A stretch of 64,000 nt of DNA from Bryobacteraceae bacterium (GTDB lineage Bacteria; Acidobacteriota; Terriglobia; Bryobacterales; Bryobacteraceae), in NCBI GenBank assembly GCA_023384675.1, contig JAHDVK010000001.1, forward strand, positions 88,394 to 152,393, in the 5' to 3' direction. The position numbers and the translations under genes were made by a program. Below, one piece after another: positions 7,966 to 16,974 of this stretch. The notes beneath the pieces were generated by a model that saw only the letters and a list, made by a program, of their open reading frames with translations, was not told the origin of the DNA and ran no database searches. How positions within the stretch are numbered: position 1 is the stretch's first letter; every line of letters starts with the position of its first letter.

Positions 7966-9330
7966 TCAGGACCACAGTTCCGAAACGGGCCTATAGTCAA
8001 TCCCCTGATTCAGCGGGACCAGCGAAAAGCCGCGGCCGAGCGGATCGTCGTAATAAGTCTTAGTCCAATCGATGCCCAGAGCGGCATAGATCGTGGCCTC
8101 GATGTCCTCTGTCCGGATCTCACGGTCCGCCGCCCAGCCGGGTTCGACCACGTTGCGGCCCACGTCATCGGTGACGCCAATGGCTCGGCCGCCGCGGATA
8201 CCCGCGCCCGCCATCATGACCGACTGGGTGAGGAAGTGATCCCTCCCCCCCTGGCCATTCAGGGGGCCGACAGTTCGCCCGAATTCACCCATCACCACGA
8301 CGAGCGTTTCATTGAGCAGGCCGTCCCGCTTCAAATCCGTGAGCAGGGCGCTGAGCCCCGCATCCAACTGCCGCGACTGTGAATTGGCGTTCGCAGCGTT
8401 CAATGCGGTGTTGTAGATGTTCGCGTGGTTGTCCCATCCGCCCATGGTGATCTGAATGAAGCGCGTACCAAGATTCGACTTCAACAGGTTCCGCGCCGTC
8501 AGGCAGGCCCGGGCGAAGCCGTTCGCTCCGCCATACGTGGTGGTTTCCTCGGCCGAAAAACGGAATGCCGAGTCAACGGTATCGTTGTACATCATCTTTC
8601 GCGCTGCGGTATTGAAGAGTGCAAGCTCCGCAGCCGCCGGGCCGATTTCCTCCGCCGCTCCGCCTTCCAACGCCATCAACAGGCCATGCCGGCGTTCGAA
8701 GGCAGCAGGGCCCGCGGGGTTGGTGGTGTTGCCGAGGCCATTGCCTGCCGGCGTAACGTAAAACGGCGCGTGCAGAGGCTCGAAATAGCCCTGCGCCGGT
8801 CCACTGGATGCATTCAGGGAGACGAACGCCGGCAAGGTGCGGTCTTCCGGACCGCCACCCGATTCGCGCGAGACCACGCTGCCGATGTGCGGCGCAATCT
8901 TCGAAAGACCCGAAAGCGGGTTCCGTCCAATCTGGACCCAAGTCTGGGCCAGTCCGTGAACCAAAGCCCATGCGCGGACAGACCGCACCAGGGCGATGTC
9001 AGGCAACTGCTCAGCCAGGCGCGGCATCAACCCGCGCGGCCAGCGGATCTCCCCATAGCTTTCCGGCTCGAAGGCGGCTGGCGTCCAAGCCCCTTCCTTC
9101 AGGTCGAACGTGTCCGAATGACTGATGCCGCCGGCCAGCAGGACGAAAACCACATTCCGGGCGTGCCCGTTCCCCACCGTCGCCGCTCTGGTGAGGGATC
9201 GAGGCAGAAAGAATGAACCTGCCAGCGCGGCACCGGCGTGCCGGAAAAACACCCGCCGGTCCAGGCCCGGCCGGCTCCAGAACTGTGAGCCTTGCGCCTT
9301 GCTCCAATCCACTCCGAAGCGGTTCTTCAT
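7966..9330 (-). CDS. DUF1501 family exported protein
   Basis: A 454-residue DUF1501 protein of the sulfatase/alkaline-phosphatase-like superfamily. It has an internal twin-arginine signal (DRRVFFRHAGAALAG, residues 24-38) after a short leader, then the family start NVVFVLLAGGISHSDTFD and the C-terminal signature MGEFGRTVGPLNG...GGRDHF. Members are nearly always encoded next to DUF1549/DUF1553 proteins in planctomycetes and acidobacteria; here it follows such a gene by 15 bases, so the two are surely co-transcribed. The molecular role is not established; export and envelope location are the safe inferences. The metal-ligand pattern of true alkaline phosphatases is only partly recognisable by eye. 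Confidence 0.92.
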   Translation of the reverse strand: MKNRFGVDWSKAQGSQFWSRPGLDRRVFFRHAGAALAGSFFLPRSLTRAATVGNGHARNVVFVLLAGGISHSDTFDLKEGAWTPAAFEPESYGEIRWPRGLMPRLAEQLPDIALVRSVRAWALVHGLAQTWVQIGRNPLSGLSKIAPHIGSVVSRESGGGPEDRTLPAFVSLNASSGPAQGYFEPLHAPFYVTPAGNGLGNTTNPAGPAAFERRHGLLMALEGGAAEEIGPAAAELALFNTAARKMMYNDTVDSAFRFSAEETTTYGGANGFARACLTARNLLKSNLGTRFIQITMGGWDNHANIYNTALNAANANSQSRQLDAGLSALLTDLKRDGLLNETLVVVMGEFGRTVGPLNGQGGRDHFLTQSVMMAGAGIRGGRAIGVTDDVGRNVVEPGWAADREIRTEDIEATIYAALGIDWTKTYYDDPLGRGFSLVPLNQGIDYRPVSELWS

Positions 9331-9345
9331 GTCATTTCCTCCTGG

Positions 9346-11232
9346 CTAGTAGCTGAATAGAAAGTCGACCCGGTTGATCAGCGCCCAGGCCAGATCCTCC
9401 ACGGCGGCCGCGCGGCTCGTGGCGTTCTCAAACGACCGCAAAGCAATGGCGCGCTCCTGCGCGCTGGGATGGCGCGCGAGAAACGCAAGAAACATCTCAT
9501 CAACCACCGCAGCCGGGTTCGCCGCGTCGCGCATGGATCGCAGAAACGGCGAGGCGGCAAGGCGGACCCTGTCGTTGACAAGGGGACTGTTCATGAGCTG
9601 AAGCATCATCAGGATCGAGCCCGACTGCTCGCGCTGCACGGTGTCGCGGTTACCGCGCTGAAAACTGTTCAGAAAGGCGTTTACCGCTCCCACACCACGG
9701 GGTTCGAGCGGATCGGGCAGCAGCATGGCACGGGGCACGCGATCCTCCCAACCGGGGACCACGTATCCGCCGCCGGGCACGCTTGTAGCGGTGGCGCGCA
9801 GGATAGCATCATGCACTTCCTCGCCTTCCAGCCGCCGGGGTATGCGGCGGGCAAAGAGTTCCGCCTTCGTGATGTCCCATTCGCCCTCGTACCGCGAACT
9901 CAACTGATAGGCGGTTGAATTGGCGATAATCCGCAGTGTTTCGCGGAGATTGAAGTCGTTTTCCCGAACTGTCCGTGTCAGCTCCTCAAGCAGCGCCGGA
10001 TGCGAAGCCTGGAAGTCCCAGCCCGGGGGGGGCGGAGTGGCTGGGTCAAGCCGGTCCGGGTCCAGCGCGTCCACGGGTTCGGCCAGAGCCAGGTTGAACA
10101 TGGCCTTCCACAGCCGATTGGCGAAATTCCGGGCAAACATCGGATCCTCGATCATGAACCGCGCGAACTCTTCGCGCCATGTGCCGCCGGAAGGCGCGCG
10201 GCCGTCACGGTAAACCGGCGTGTAGCTGGCCGGGCCGTTCGGCAGGATGCGCGACGGGCGATTACCGAAGTTCACGTTGAGGTTGTACTGGCCGTTCGGC
10301 CGGTCCGTGATCGTGTAGCTGCCCGCGTAGGGGTCCGATTGATCGGCCGAACGGTACGGCGTCATCTGCGTCCGCGAGAAGAATGCGGCCATCCTCTGGG
10401 CTTCTGCGCGAGTGGCATACGCGCCCCATGCGCTGACGCTGTCCAGGTGGCGGCGGCCGTCGTGGCACAGCAGGCAGTCGTAATGGCCCAACCCGAGGAA
10501 GACGCGCGCCGTGCGCTCCAGCATCATGTCGTAGGTATCCTGGGCCGGCCCCATCGGCGCGAAGCTGCGCACAACAAAATTCACGCCCGGCGCGGCTGCG
10601 TCGTAATTGTTGCCGGTGGTCGCCACCGTCTCCCAGGCGATGTCGCGGAAGCTTTTGCCTCCGGCGATGGAGGCCCGAATCCACTCGTGCATCGCGTTGC
10701 GGCCTTGAATCTGCTGGCTGCGGTTGGCGGCGAAGCGCGCGTTCTGCAGCAGGTCGCCCAGCCATATGGTCCATTTTTCGACAAACGCTTCGCTATCAAG
10801 CAGTTCGCCGATCACGCGCGAACGCTTCTCCGGCGAGCCGTCGGCCAGGAAAGCGCGGATCTGGCTGGGCGAGGGTGTTTGCCCAGTGAGATCCAGTGTC
10901 ACCCGCCGAAGGAACTCCTCGTCTCCCGCCAACCGAGCCGGCGCGACGCCCTCAGTCTCCAGACGGCCGAAGATGTGCTCGTCGATGAAGTTGTTGCGGG
11001 GCAGCGTCTGCGAGCCGCCGGCCTCGGCCAAGCCCAGCGCGCGGGACACCCGTAATGCCCGTTCGTATGCCCCGCGACGCGTCCTGGCGGCGAGCAGATC
11101 GGCCGTTGTAGGATCGTTCCGGAAGGTGCAGTTCTCGCTGGACACGTCCTGCGCCCATGCCGGTAGCGGGGCCGCCATCCCGGAGAGCAGAACCGCCGAC
11201 AATGCAATCACGAGCGAATTCTGATAGAACAT
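9346..11232 (-). CDS. DUF1549/DUF1553 exported protein with a heme-c motif
   Basis: A 628-residue protein in the planctomycete-type DUF1549-DUF1553 arrangement. A Sec signal peptide covers residues 1-28 (hydrophobic core LVIALSAVLLSGMA). DUF1549 follows (about 80-270, with FIDEHIF and VTLDLTGQTPS), and DUF1553 lies in the C-terminal half (FARFMIEDPMFARNFANRLW, SSRYEGEWDITKAELFARR). A single CxxCH motif (C253, C256, H257: CLLCH) inside the first domain could bind heme c covalently. The frame extends upstream to 11349, but the ATG at 11232 starts the signal peptide and is preferred. Operon partner of the DUF1501 gene downstream. The exact reaction is unknown; the context suggests an envelope redox complex. 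Confidence 0.9.
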   Translation of the reverse strand: MFYQNSLVIALSAVLLSGMAAPLPAWAQDVSSENCTFRNDPTTADLLAARTRRGAYERALRVSRALGLAEAGGSQTLPRNNFIDEHIFGRLETEGVAPARLAGDEEFLRRVTLDLTGQTPSPSQIRAFLADGSPEKRSRVIGELLDSEAFVEKWTIWLGDLLQNARFAANRSQQIQGRNAMHEWIRASIAGGKSFRDIAWETVATTGNNYDAAAPGVNFVVRSFAPMGPAQDTYDMMLERTARVFLGLGHYDCLLCHDGRRHLDSVSAWGAYATRAEAQRMAAFFSRTQMTPYRSADQSDPYAGSYTITDRPNGQYNLNVNFGNRPSRILPNGPASYTPVYRDGRAPSGGTWREEFARFMIEDPMFARNFANRLWKAMFNLALAEPVDALDPDRLDPATPPPPGWDFQASHPALLEELTRTVRENDFNLRETLRIIANSTAYQLSSRYEGEWDITKAELFARRIPRRLEGEEVHDAILRATATSVPGGGYVVPGWEDRVPRAMLLPDPLEPRGVGAVNAFLNSFQRGNRDTVQREQSGSILMMLQLMNSPLVNDRVRLAASPFLRSMRDAANPAAVVDEMFLAFLARHPSAQERAIALRSFENATSRAAAVEDLAWALINRVDFLFSY

Positions 11233-11251
11233 AGAAATCCCAGTTCGTTGA

Positions 11252-11257
11252 ATTATA
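11252..11257 (-). promoter_or_regulatory. Consensus -10 hexamer upstream of the DUF1549 gene
   Basis: On the minus strand the sequence reads TATAAT, 20 bases before the start codon at 11232, in an otherwise GC-rich region. No convincing -35 hexamer is found at 16-18 bases, so it is only a candidate, possibly of extended or activated type. Confidence 0.35.
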
Positions 11258-11308
11258 TCAAGTTGCCGAAACGCGGCACTCCCGGCCCTCGTCCTGAGAA
11301 TCGTAACC

Positions 11309-11941
11309 ATGCGCCTGACCCTCCTGATGATTCTGCTCACCGCCGCCACGATTCAACCCTCCGTGGCCCAATCGTTCCAAAAGCATCACATCACCGCCGG
11401 GCTTGGCGCCGCCCTGCCTGGCAATGAGCTGAGCAATGTCTACAATAACGCGGTTTCCTGGACTTTCGGTTACGGATACCGGCCGATTCGTTACCTGCAG
11501 GGGGATTTCGGCTTCGACACGGTCTATAACGCCGCCCGGGTCAACGAATTTATCAACAATCCCCAGTTTGGTTTCGTGCGGATTCGCGATTTTGAGTACA
11601 TGATCCCAATGGGCGGGCGTGTGGTGTTGCCGATGGCCGACGGGAAGTTTCAACTTTACAGCGGTGGCGGCGCTGCCTACCTTCGATATACGGAGCGGCT
11701 GCGACAACCGAGCCAATTCTTCAACATCGCGTGTCCCATCTGCCAGGCTCGTAGCGGCTGGGGCCACTATTTCCTGGTTGGGGGCGATGCGGCGCTGACT
11801 AGCGGCGGGGCTTTGCGTGTGGGAGTCACCTCCCGGATCTACCAGGGCACAACCGACGGCCCCAGCGTGGGCGAAATTCCCGCCGTCAAGACCCGCGACC
11901 GCTGGATCAATACCTATATCCACTTGTCGCTCAGTTTCTGA
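11309..11941 (+). CDS. Small outer-membrane beta-barrel protein
   Basis: A 210-residue protein with a Sec signal (residues 1-20, ending SVAQ), then alternating hydrophobic and polar strands typical of an eight-stranded barrel (for example TAGLGAALPG, YGYRPIRYLQGDFGF, MGGRVVLPMADGKFQLYSGGGAAYLRY). It ends with a C-terminal phenylalanine (IHLSLSF), the usual outer-membrane assembly signal. Two cysteines in an NIACPICQ loop are unusual for a barrel and could form a disulfide. It is divergent from the DUF1549/DUF1501 operon, with 76 bases between the start codons. Function is not assignable beyond an OmpA/OmpW-like envelope protein. Confidence 0.75.
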   Translation: MRLTLLMILLTAATIQPSVAQSFQKHHITAGLGAALPGNELSNVYNNAVSWTFGYGYRPIRYLQGDFGFDTVYNAARVNEFINNPQFGFVRIRDFEYMIPMGGRVVLPMADGKFQLYSGGGAAYLRYTERLRQPSQFFNIACPICQARSGWGHYFLVGGDAALTSGGALRVGVTSRIYQGTTDGPSVGEIPAVKTRDRWINTYIHLSLSF

Positions 11942-12010
11942 GCGGCGGGGGATCGGGAATGCGGGTTCCGCTAGGCTCCGAAGCCCAATCCAGCGGCACG
12001 GCTGGCTCGC

Positions 12011-13234
12011 TCAGGGCAGCACGCGGTGGGTGATGTACTCAGTGCGGATGGGTACCTGTTCCTTGAAGCGGGACAGGAGTACGACCTGGTATCGGTCGGG
12101 GAGCGCGCCTCCATTCTTCACCTTGGCGAGCATTTCACGGAGCGTGGCGCTCTGGGTGACATATTCGGTGGCGCCCCAGGTGCCCTCGGTGGTGGTTGAG
12201 GCGAGCACAAGCACTTCGCCCCATCCCTCGATACCTCGCAGGCGGGTGACGAGAGCGTATTCGGCGGGGATATCCTCGATTTCAGCATCGCGGTCGGTAC
12301 GGTATGCGGCAAGTTCGCCGGGTTTGGGATTCAGGTTCGTGATGGCCGTGTCCGCAAACAAGAAGTTCTGCTCCACGGGCAGGGCGAGCAGTTGTTGATT
12401 GAATTTTGGAGGTCCCAGGAAGACGAGACTGTTTGACTTGACATCCTCCCAGGCCAGGGTGGTGCTGCGCTTCAGCCCTGTGTCTGGGCGGGCTGGACCC
12501 AACACCATCGCAAGCCGGAAGGCGGCCATGGCCTCTCCCAGGGGCGTCCAGCGGCGGGTCTCGGCTGGAGCGGTAGGGGCGCCCAGGGTCCGTCGCAGGT
12601 CCTCAAGCGGGACGATGCGCTCAACATCCGGCCAAGTATTGGCCTGGGGGTGCCGGAAATACTGATTGTGGAACCTGATAAACAGCGGGCTTCCCAGAAC
12701 CACGAGCAACTGTTGGCGGCTGTCGACAAAAGGGCCCCAGAACTCCTTCATTTCCGGCGAGAGAGACTCTGCCGCCGCTTCGGGTGCGCCGACACGCCGC
12801 CAGCCAGCCGCTCCCCAGATCAGCGCCGCAATCAGACCCGCCGCCAAGCCTACGGCGAGCCACGACCGGCGCGGCAGGGGAAGGGGGGGCGGGACCCGCG
12901 ACTCGAATCCCAGTTCGAAGTGGCCCTTGGGCAGCGTGATGCGCACGTCGGAGGCGCCATCCTCCTCGCGGTAGTATTGGTCAAGCCGTTGCCGCAATTT
13001 GCCGATCTGAACGCGGACGGAGGCATCCACACGGGGGTCGTAGTCCTCGGGCTTGGACATTACATCGCGACCGATGGAATATTCCTTCAACTGGCGGGAG
13101 GTGCCCGCGAGATAAGCTTCTCCCAGGTAGGACAACAGCCGCCTGAGGGAATCTGACCCGCGAAACGTTTCGCTCGCAACGACGCGGTTCAGCTCATCCC
13201 GGAATTTCTCAGAACTCGGCTTCACTTCCGCCAC
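12011..13234 (-). CDS. Membrane-anchored winged-helix (CadC-like) regulator
   Basis: A 407-residue protein with a cytoplasmic DNA-binding domain, one transmembrane segment and an extracytoplasmic domain. The N-terminal part (about 25-110) has the signature of a winged-helix family common in acidobacteria: LRRLLSYLGEAYL, LKEYSIGRDVMSKPEDYDPR, VRVQIGKLRQRLDQYY and a closing wing (ITLPKGHFELGF). The membrane segment lies at about 124-145 after a Pro/Arg-rich linker. The C-terminal 250 residues are soluble and not recognised; they could sense a ligand. The gene is divergent from the TonB receptor, 165 bases away, so it is a good candidate regulator of that receptor. The start codon lies within the divergent control region. 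Confidence 0.82.
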   Translation of the reverse strand: MAEVKPSSEKFRDELNRVVASETFRGSDSLRRLLSYLGEAYLAGTSRQLKEYSIGRDVMSKPEDYDPRVDASVRVQIGKLRQRLDQYYREEDGASDVRITLPKGHFELGFESRVPPPLPLPRRSWLAVGLAAGLIAALIWGAAGWRRVGAPEAAAESLSPEMKEFWGPFVDSRQQLLVVLGSPLFIRFHNQYFRHPQANTWPDVERIVPLEDLRRTLGAPTAPAETRRWTPLGEAMAAFRLAMVLGPARPDTGLKRSTTLAWEDVKSNSLVFLGPPKFNQQLLALPVEQNFLFADTAITNLNPKPGELAAYRTDRDAEIEDIPAEYALVTRLRGIEGWGEVLVLASTTTEGTWGATEYVTQSATLREMLAKVKNGGALPDRYQVVLLSRFKEQVPIRTEYITHRVLP

Positions 13235-13266
13235 GTCAATAGTTTACGTTCGTTTGTTCGTTTTGG

Positions 13267-13276
13267 TTACCGGTAA
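13267..13276. promoter_or_regulatory. Palindromic operator candidate between regulator and TonB receptor
   Basis: Perfect 10-base palindrome TTACC GGTAA in the 165-base divergent region, itself overlapping a second inverted pair (GTTAC...GTAAC). It is placed 33 bases upstream of the regulator start and about 124 bases upstream of the receptor start, as expected for autoregulatory control. No experiment supports it. Confidence 0.35.
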
Positions 13277-13399
13277 GTAACAGGTTTCCATCTGTTGCCT
13301 ACTTCCCTAAGCATACGAAATCAGATACTGTCCTCTTGATCATTCGCTCCCCGCCGCATGGGGGGGTATTGTCTCGTGTTGTCTCGAAAGGAGTTGTCT

Positions 13400-16300
13400 A
13401 TGTCCGACACAAGCAGGTGCGTCTTTGCCGTGCTTCTGCTGGCCGCCATGGCCGTTGTACCCGCAGCCGCTCAGGAGGCCCGCGGCAATATCGTCGGCCG
13501 GGTGACCGACGCCACCGGCGCCGTGATTCCCGGCGCGAACGTTGAAGTGATCAGCAAGGCGATGGGCACGACCATCCGCCTCAGCACGAACGAAGCTGGA
13601 GCCTACCAGGCCGCATTCCTCATCCCCGGACTCTACCGCATCGAAGCCTCGGCTCCCGGGTTCAAAAGGTATCTCCGCGACAACATCGAGGTGCGCGTCA
13701 ACGACCGCATCGATGTCGAAGTTCAACTGGAAGTGGGCACTGCCGAACAGAGCATTACCGTCACTGACGAAGCCCCCATGCTTCACACCGCGACGTCCTC
13801 GCTTGGCAACGTGATCGATGCCCGCCGTGTCCAGGACCTGCCCGTCGCCCACGGCAACCCCTTCCTGCTGATGGGGCTTGCGTCCGGCGTGAGCTTCACG
13901 CGCAGCGTCCGACTTGACCGACCCTTTGAACCCACCCATATCGTCGGCTATTCCGTGGACGGCACGCGCGCCAACCGTTCTGATGTAACCATCGACGGCG
14001 CCCCTGCCACCGCCCGCGCCAACCCCGGCGAAGTCACCTCCTCCTACGTACCCCCACCTGATATCGTCGGCGAGTTCAAAGTTCAGACCGCCACCTTCGA
14101 TGCCAGCTTTGGCCAGACCGAAGGCGGCGTCACCAATATCTCCATCAAATCGGGCACGAACGAGTTTCACGGCACGGCCTATTTCAGCAAAATGGCGCCA
14201 GAACTCTTTGCCAACGACTTTTTCGCCAACGCGAACAATATCGCGCGCCCCGATTTCAGCTACAACCGCTGGGGCGGCACCCTCGGCGGCCCCGTCCGCA
14301 TCCCCAAGCTCTATGACGGCCGTAACAAGACCTTTTTCATGTACGGCTACGAAGGGATCAAGGAATCCCGGCCCCGTAACAACGGGACGCCGACTGTGGC
14401 GACGCCGCAGATGAAGGCGGGCGATTTCTCCAGCCTGCTCGCCTACAACAGCGCTTTCCAGATCTATAACCCTCTCACCCGGCGCGCCGTGGCCGCCGGC
14501 CGTTTCCAGCAGGATCCGTTCCCCGGCAACATCGTCCCCGCCTCGATGATCAACCCGGTGTCCAGTAATATCCAGAAGTTCTTCGCCGACCCCCTGTCTG
14601 CCGGCAACCCCGACGGTTCGAACAACTTCCAGAACCCCGCCCTGCTTGAGAGCATCAATTACGGCACGCACACCATCCGCGTCGATCAGAATGTCGGCCA
14701 GAATCAGCGCCTGTTCGCCCGTATCTCCTGGTATGACCGGGATAGTGACTACAACAACTACTTCGGCAACCTTTCCACCGGGGACTGGTTCCAGTTCATC
14801 TCCCGCGCCGCCGTCCTCGATGATGTGATCACGCTCACGCCCACCACCGTCCTCAATTTCCGCTACGGCTACAACCGCTTCGTGCGCGTCACCCGCGGCA
14901 ACCCCGAGGCGGATGGCTTCGACCTGACCTCGCTTGGGTTCCCCGCATCTTACAACAACGCTGTCCCAGTCGAAATCCGCCGTTTTCCGCGCATCGACAT
15001 CGCCGGCTACCAGGGCACGGCCGGCGGCGGCGAATGGCGCCCTAATGACCTTCACTCTTTCAACGTTTCGCTGCAGCACACGCGCGGCGCCCACTTCCTG
15101 AAGGGCGGCATGGAGTTCCGCTCCTACCGCGGAAACCGCCGCCTGTTCGCCAACGACCAGACCGGCCGATTCAATTTCGACACTACCTGGACTCGCGGCC
15201 CGCTCGACAACTCGCCTGGCGCGCCCGGCAACTTCGGCCAGTCCTACGCCGCCTTCCTCCTCGGTCTCCCCTCGGAGTCCAACAGCTATCTCTCGCGCCA
15301 GCCGGATTATGCCGAGCAGTCCCTGTCCTGGGGCTTCTTCGTCCACGACGACTGGAAAGTGAATTCGCGGCTCACGCTCAACCTTGGGCTCCGCTACGAG
15401 TTCGAGGGTCCGCTCACCGAGCGCTTCGACCGCAGCGTCCGCGGCTTCGACACCGGCTACACGCCGCCGTTCGAATCCACCGTGCGCGCCAACTATACCA
15501 ACAACCCGACTCCCGAGGTGGACCCGTCGCAGTTCAATACTCGCGGCGGTCTGAACTTCGCCAACGTCGGCGGGAATCCCCGCGGCGTCTATAACACCCC
15601 GAAGGACAACATCATGCCCCGCATCGGCTTCGCGTACCGGGCCGGCGCGAAAACTGTCGTCCGCGGCGGCTACGGTATGTTCTTCGGCTTCCTTGGCCAG
15701 CGGCGTGGCGACGTCATCCAGACCGGCTGGCAGGCCAACACGCCCTTCATCCCCAGCCGCGATAACGGGTTGACGTTCGTCGGAACGCTCTCGAATCCCT
15801 TCCCCGACGGCATCGTCGAACCCGTCGGCAATGCCAACGGCCCACTGACCTTCGTGGGGCAGAACGTCAGCTTCTTCCAGGAGAATCCGCTGAACTCGTA
15901 TATGCAAAGGTGGCAGCTCAGCATTCAGCGCGAAATCGGACGCAGTTTCGTGCTCGAGACCTCCTATGTCGCCAACCGCGGCACGCATATCGAACTGGGC
16001 CAGAACCTGAATGTCGTTCCGCAGCACTACCTCAGCACCAGCCCCTTCCGTGACGACCCGCGGAACAACTATCTGACCGCGAACCTACCCAACCCGTTCC
16101 GCAATCTGCTGCCTCCCGGCGCGAGCGCCGCTTTCAATGCCGCCAACGCGGCTCGCGAACGGCTGCTCCGCCCCTACCCCCATTTCGAAGGTGTCAATAC
16201 GACCCGCTTCGATGGCTATTCCTGGTATCACTCCCTTCAGCTCAACCTCGAGAAGCGGTTTTCCCAGGGCTACACTCTTCTGGGCAACTACACCTTCTCG

Positions 16301-16912
16301 AAGTTCATGCAGGCCAGCGAAGTGCTCAACCAGGATGACGGCCGGCCCTATGAAGTGATCTCCGATGCCGACCGGCCTCACCGGTTAACCATGAGCGGTA
16401 TCTGGGAACTCCCCTTCGGCCGCGGCCAGAAGATAGGCGGCAATGTGAATCGCGTGGGCAACGCCGTCATCGGCGGCTGGCAGTTGAACGGGATTTACAC
16501 TCTGCAATCCGGGTTCCCGCTGGGCTTCGGCAACATCATCTTCAATGGCGACATCAACAACATCGCCAAACCGCGCAGCCAGCAGACAGTGGAACAGTGG
16601 TTCAACACCGATGCGGGCTTCAACCGCGTGGCCGCTCAGCAATTGATCCGCAATGTTCGGACCTTCCCGCTGCGCTTCGGCTTCATTCGCTCCCACCACG
16701 TCAGCAACTATGACCTCTCGATGATCAAGAACAACAAGATCGCCGAGAGGTACAACTTCCAGTTGCGATTCGAGTTCCTGAATGCGTTCAACCGGCCGCA
16801 ATTCCCAGGGCCCAACACGAACCCGACCGTGGCGGCCTTCGGGCGCATCCAGGCGTCAACGCAGGACAACTACGCCCGGCGCATCCAGCTTGGCGCGCGG
16901 CTCGTGTTTTAA
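13400..16912 (+). CDS. Oar-like TonB-dependent receptor with carboxypeptidase-regulatory-like domain
   Basis: A 1170-residue outer-membrane receptor. Residues 1-25 form a Sec signal (cleavage after AAAQ), followed by a CarboxypepD_reg-like beta-sandwich (about 27-115: GNIVGRVTDATGAVIPGANVEV), a plug domain (about 120-270) and a large beta-barrel to the C-terminal phenylalanine (RIQLGARLVF). This architecture is the Oar-like family greatly expanded in Solibacteres and likely imports oligosaccharides or other large ligands with TonB energy. No typical TonB box was picked out by eye. The ATG at 13400 has AGGAG eight bases upstream; the frame opens at 13358 but that would precede the signal peptide. 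Likely controlled by the divergent membrane regulator. A strong terminator follows. Confidence 0.95.
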   Translation: MSDTSRCVFAVLLLAAMAVVPAAAQEARGNIVGRVTDATGAVIPGANVEVISKAMGTTIRLSTNEAGAYQAAFLIPGLYRIEASAPGFKRYLRDNIEVRVNDRIDVEVQLEVGTAEQSITVTDEAPMLHTATSSLGNVIDARRVQDLPVAHGNPFLLMGLASGVSFTRSVRLDRPFEPTHIVGYSVDGTRANRSDVTIDGAPATARANPGEVTSSYVPPPDIVGEFKVQTATFDASFGQTEGGVTNISIKSGTNEFHGTAYFSKMAPELFANDFFANANNIARPDFSYNRWGGTLGGPVRIPKLYDGRNKTFFMYGYEGIKESRPRNNGTPTVATPQMKAGDFSSLLAYNSAFQIYNPLTRRAVAAGRFQQDPFPGNIVPASMINPVSSNIQKFFADPLSAGNPDGSNNFQNPALLESINYGTHTIRVDQNVGQNQRLFARISWYDRDSDYNNYFGNLSTGDWFQFISRAAVLDDVITLTPTTVLNFRYGYNRFVRVTRGNPEADGFDLTSLGFPASYNNAVPVEIRRFPRIDIAGYQGTAGGGEWRPNDLHSFNVSLQHTRGAHFLKGGMEFRSYRGNRRLFANDQTGRFNFDTTWTRGPLDNSPGAPGNFGQSYAAFLLGLPSESNSYLSRQPDYAEQSLSWGFFVHDDWKVNSRLTLNLGLRYEFEGPLTERFDRSVRGFDTGYTPPFESTVRANYTNNPTPEVDPSQFNTRGGLNFANVGGNPRGVYNTPKDNIMPRIGFAYRAGAKTVVRGGYGMFFGFLGQRRGDVIQTGWQANTPFIPSRDNGLTFVGTLSNPFPDGIVEPVGNANGPLTFVGQNVSFFQENPLNSYMQRWQLSIQREIGRSFVLETSYVANRGTHIELGQNLNVVPQHYLSTSPFRDDPRNNYLTANLPNPFRNLLPPGASAAFNAANAARERLLRPYPHFEGVNTTRFDGYSWYHSLQLNLEKRFSQGYTLLGNYTFSKFMQASEVLNQDDGRPYEVISDADRPHRLTMSGIWELPFGRGQKIGGNVNRVGNAVIGGWQLNGIYTLQSGFPLGFGNIIFNGDINNIAKPRSQQTVEQWFNTDAGFNRVAAQQLIRNVRTFPLRFGFIRSHHVSNYDLSMIKNNKIAERYNFQLRFEFLNAFNRPQFPGPNTNPTVAAFGRIQASTQDNYARRIQLGARLVF

Positions 16913-16923
16913 GAGAAACCAAA

Positions 16924-16951
16924 GCCCCCGGAGCGTTCCGGCTCCGGGGGC
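16924..16951. terminator. Bidirectional terminator between convergent genes
   Basis: Perfect 11-base stem (GCCCCCGGAGC and complement) with a 6-base loop, flanked by GAGAAACCAAA on the left and CCTTTCTCTTTT on the right. It ends the TonB receptor transcript on the plus strand and can end the oxidoreductase transcript on the minus strand. Confidence 0.88.
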
Positions 16952-16974
16952 CTTTCTCTTTTCCGAACCTTCCC

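Noticed and set aside
11252..11257. A full sigma-70 promoter for the DUF1549 gene
   Set aside because: TATAAT is perfect, but no -35 hexamer fits at 16-18 bases, so only the hexamer is listed.
13340..16027. An 895-codon open frame on the minus strand
   Set aside because: It is antisense to the TonB receptor, whose signal peptide, domains and start site are clear. Long antisense frames are expected at this GC content.
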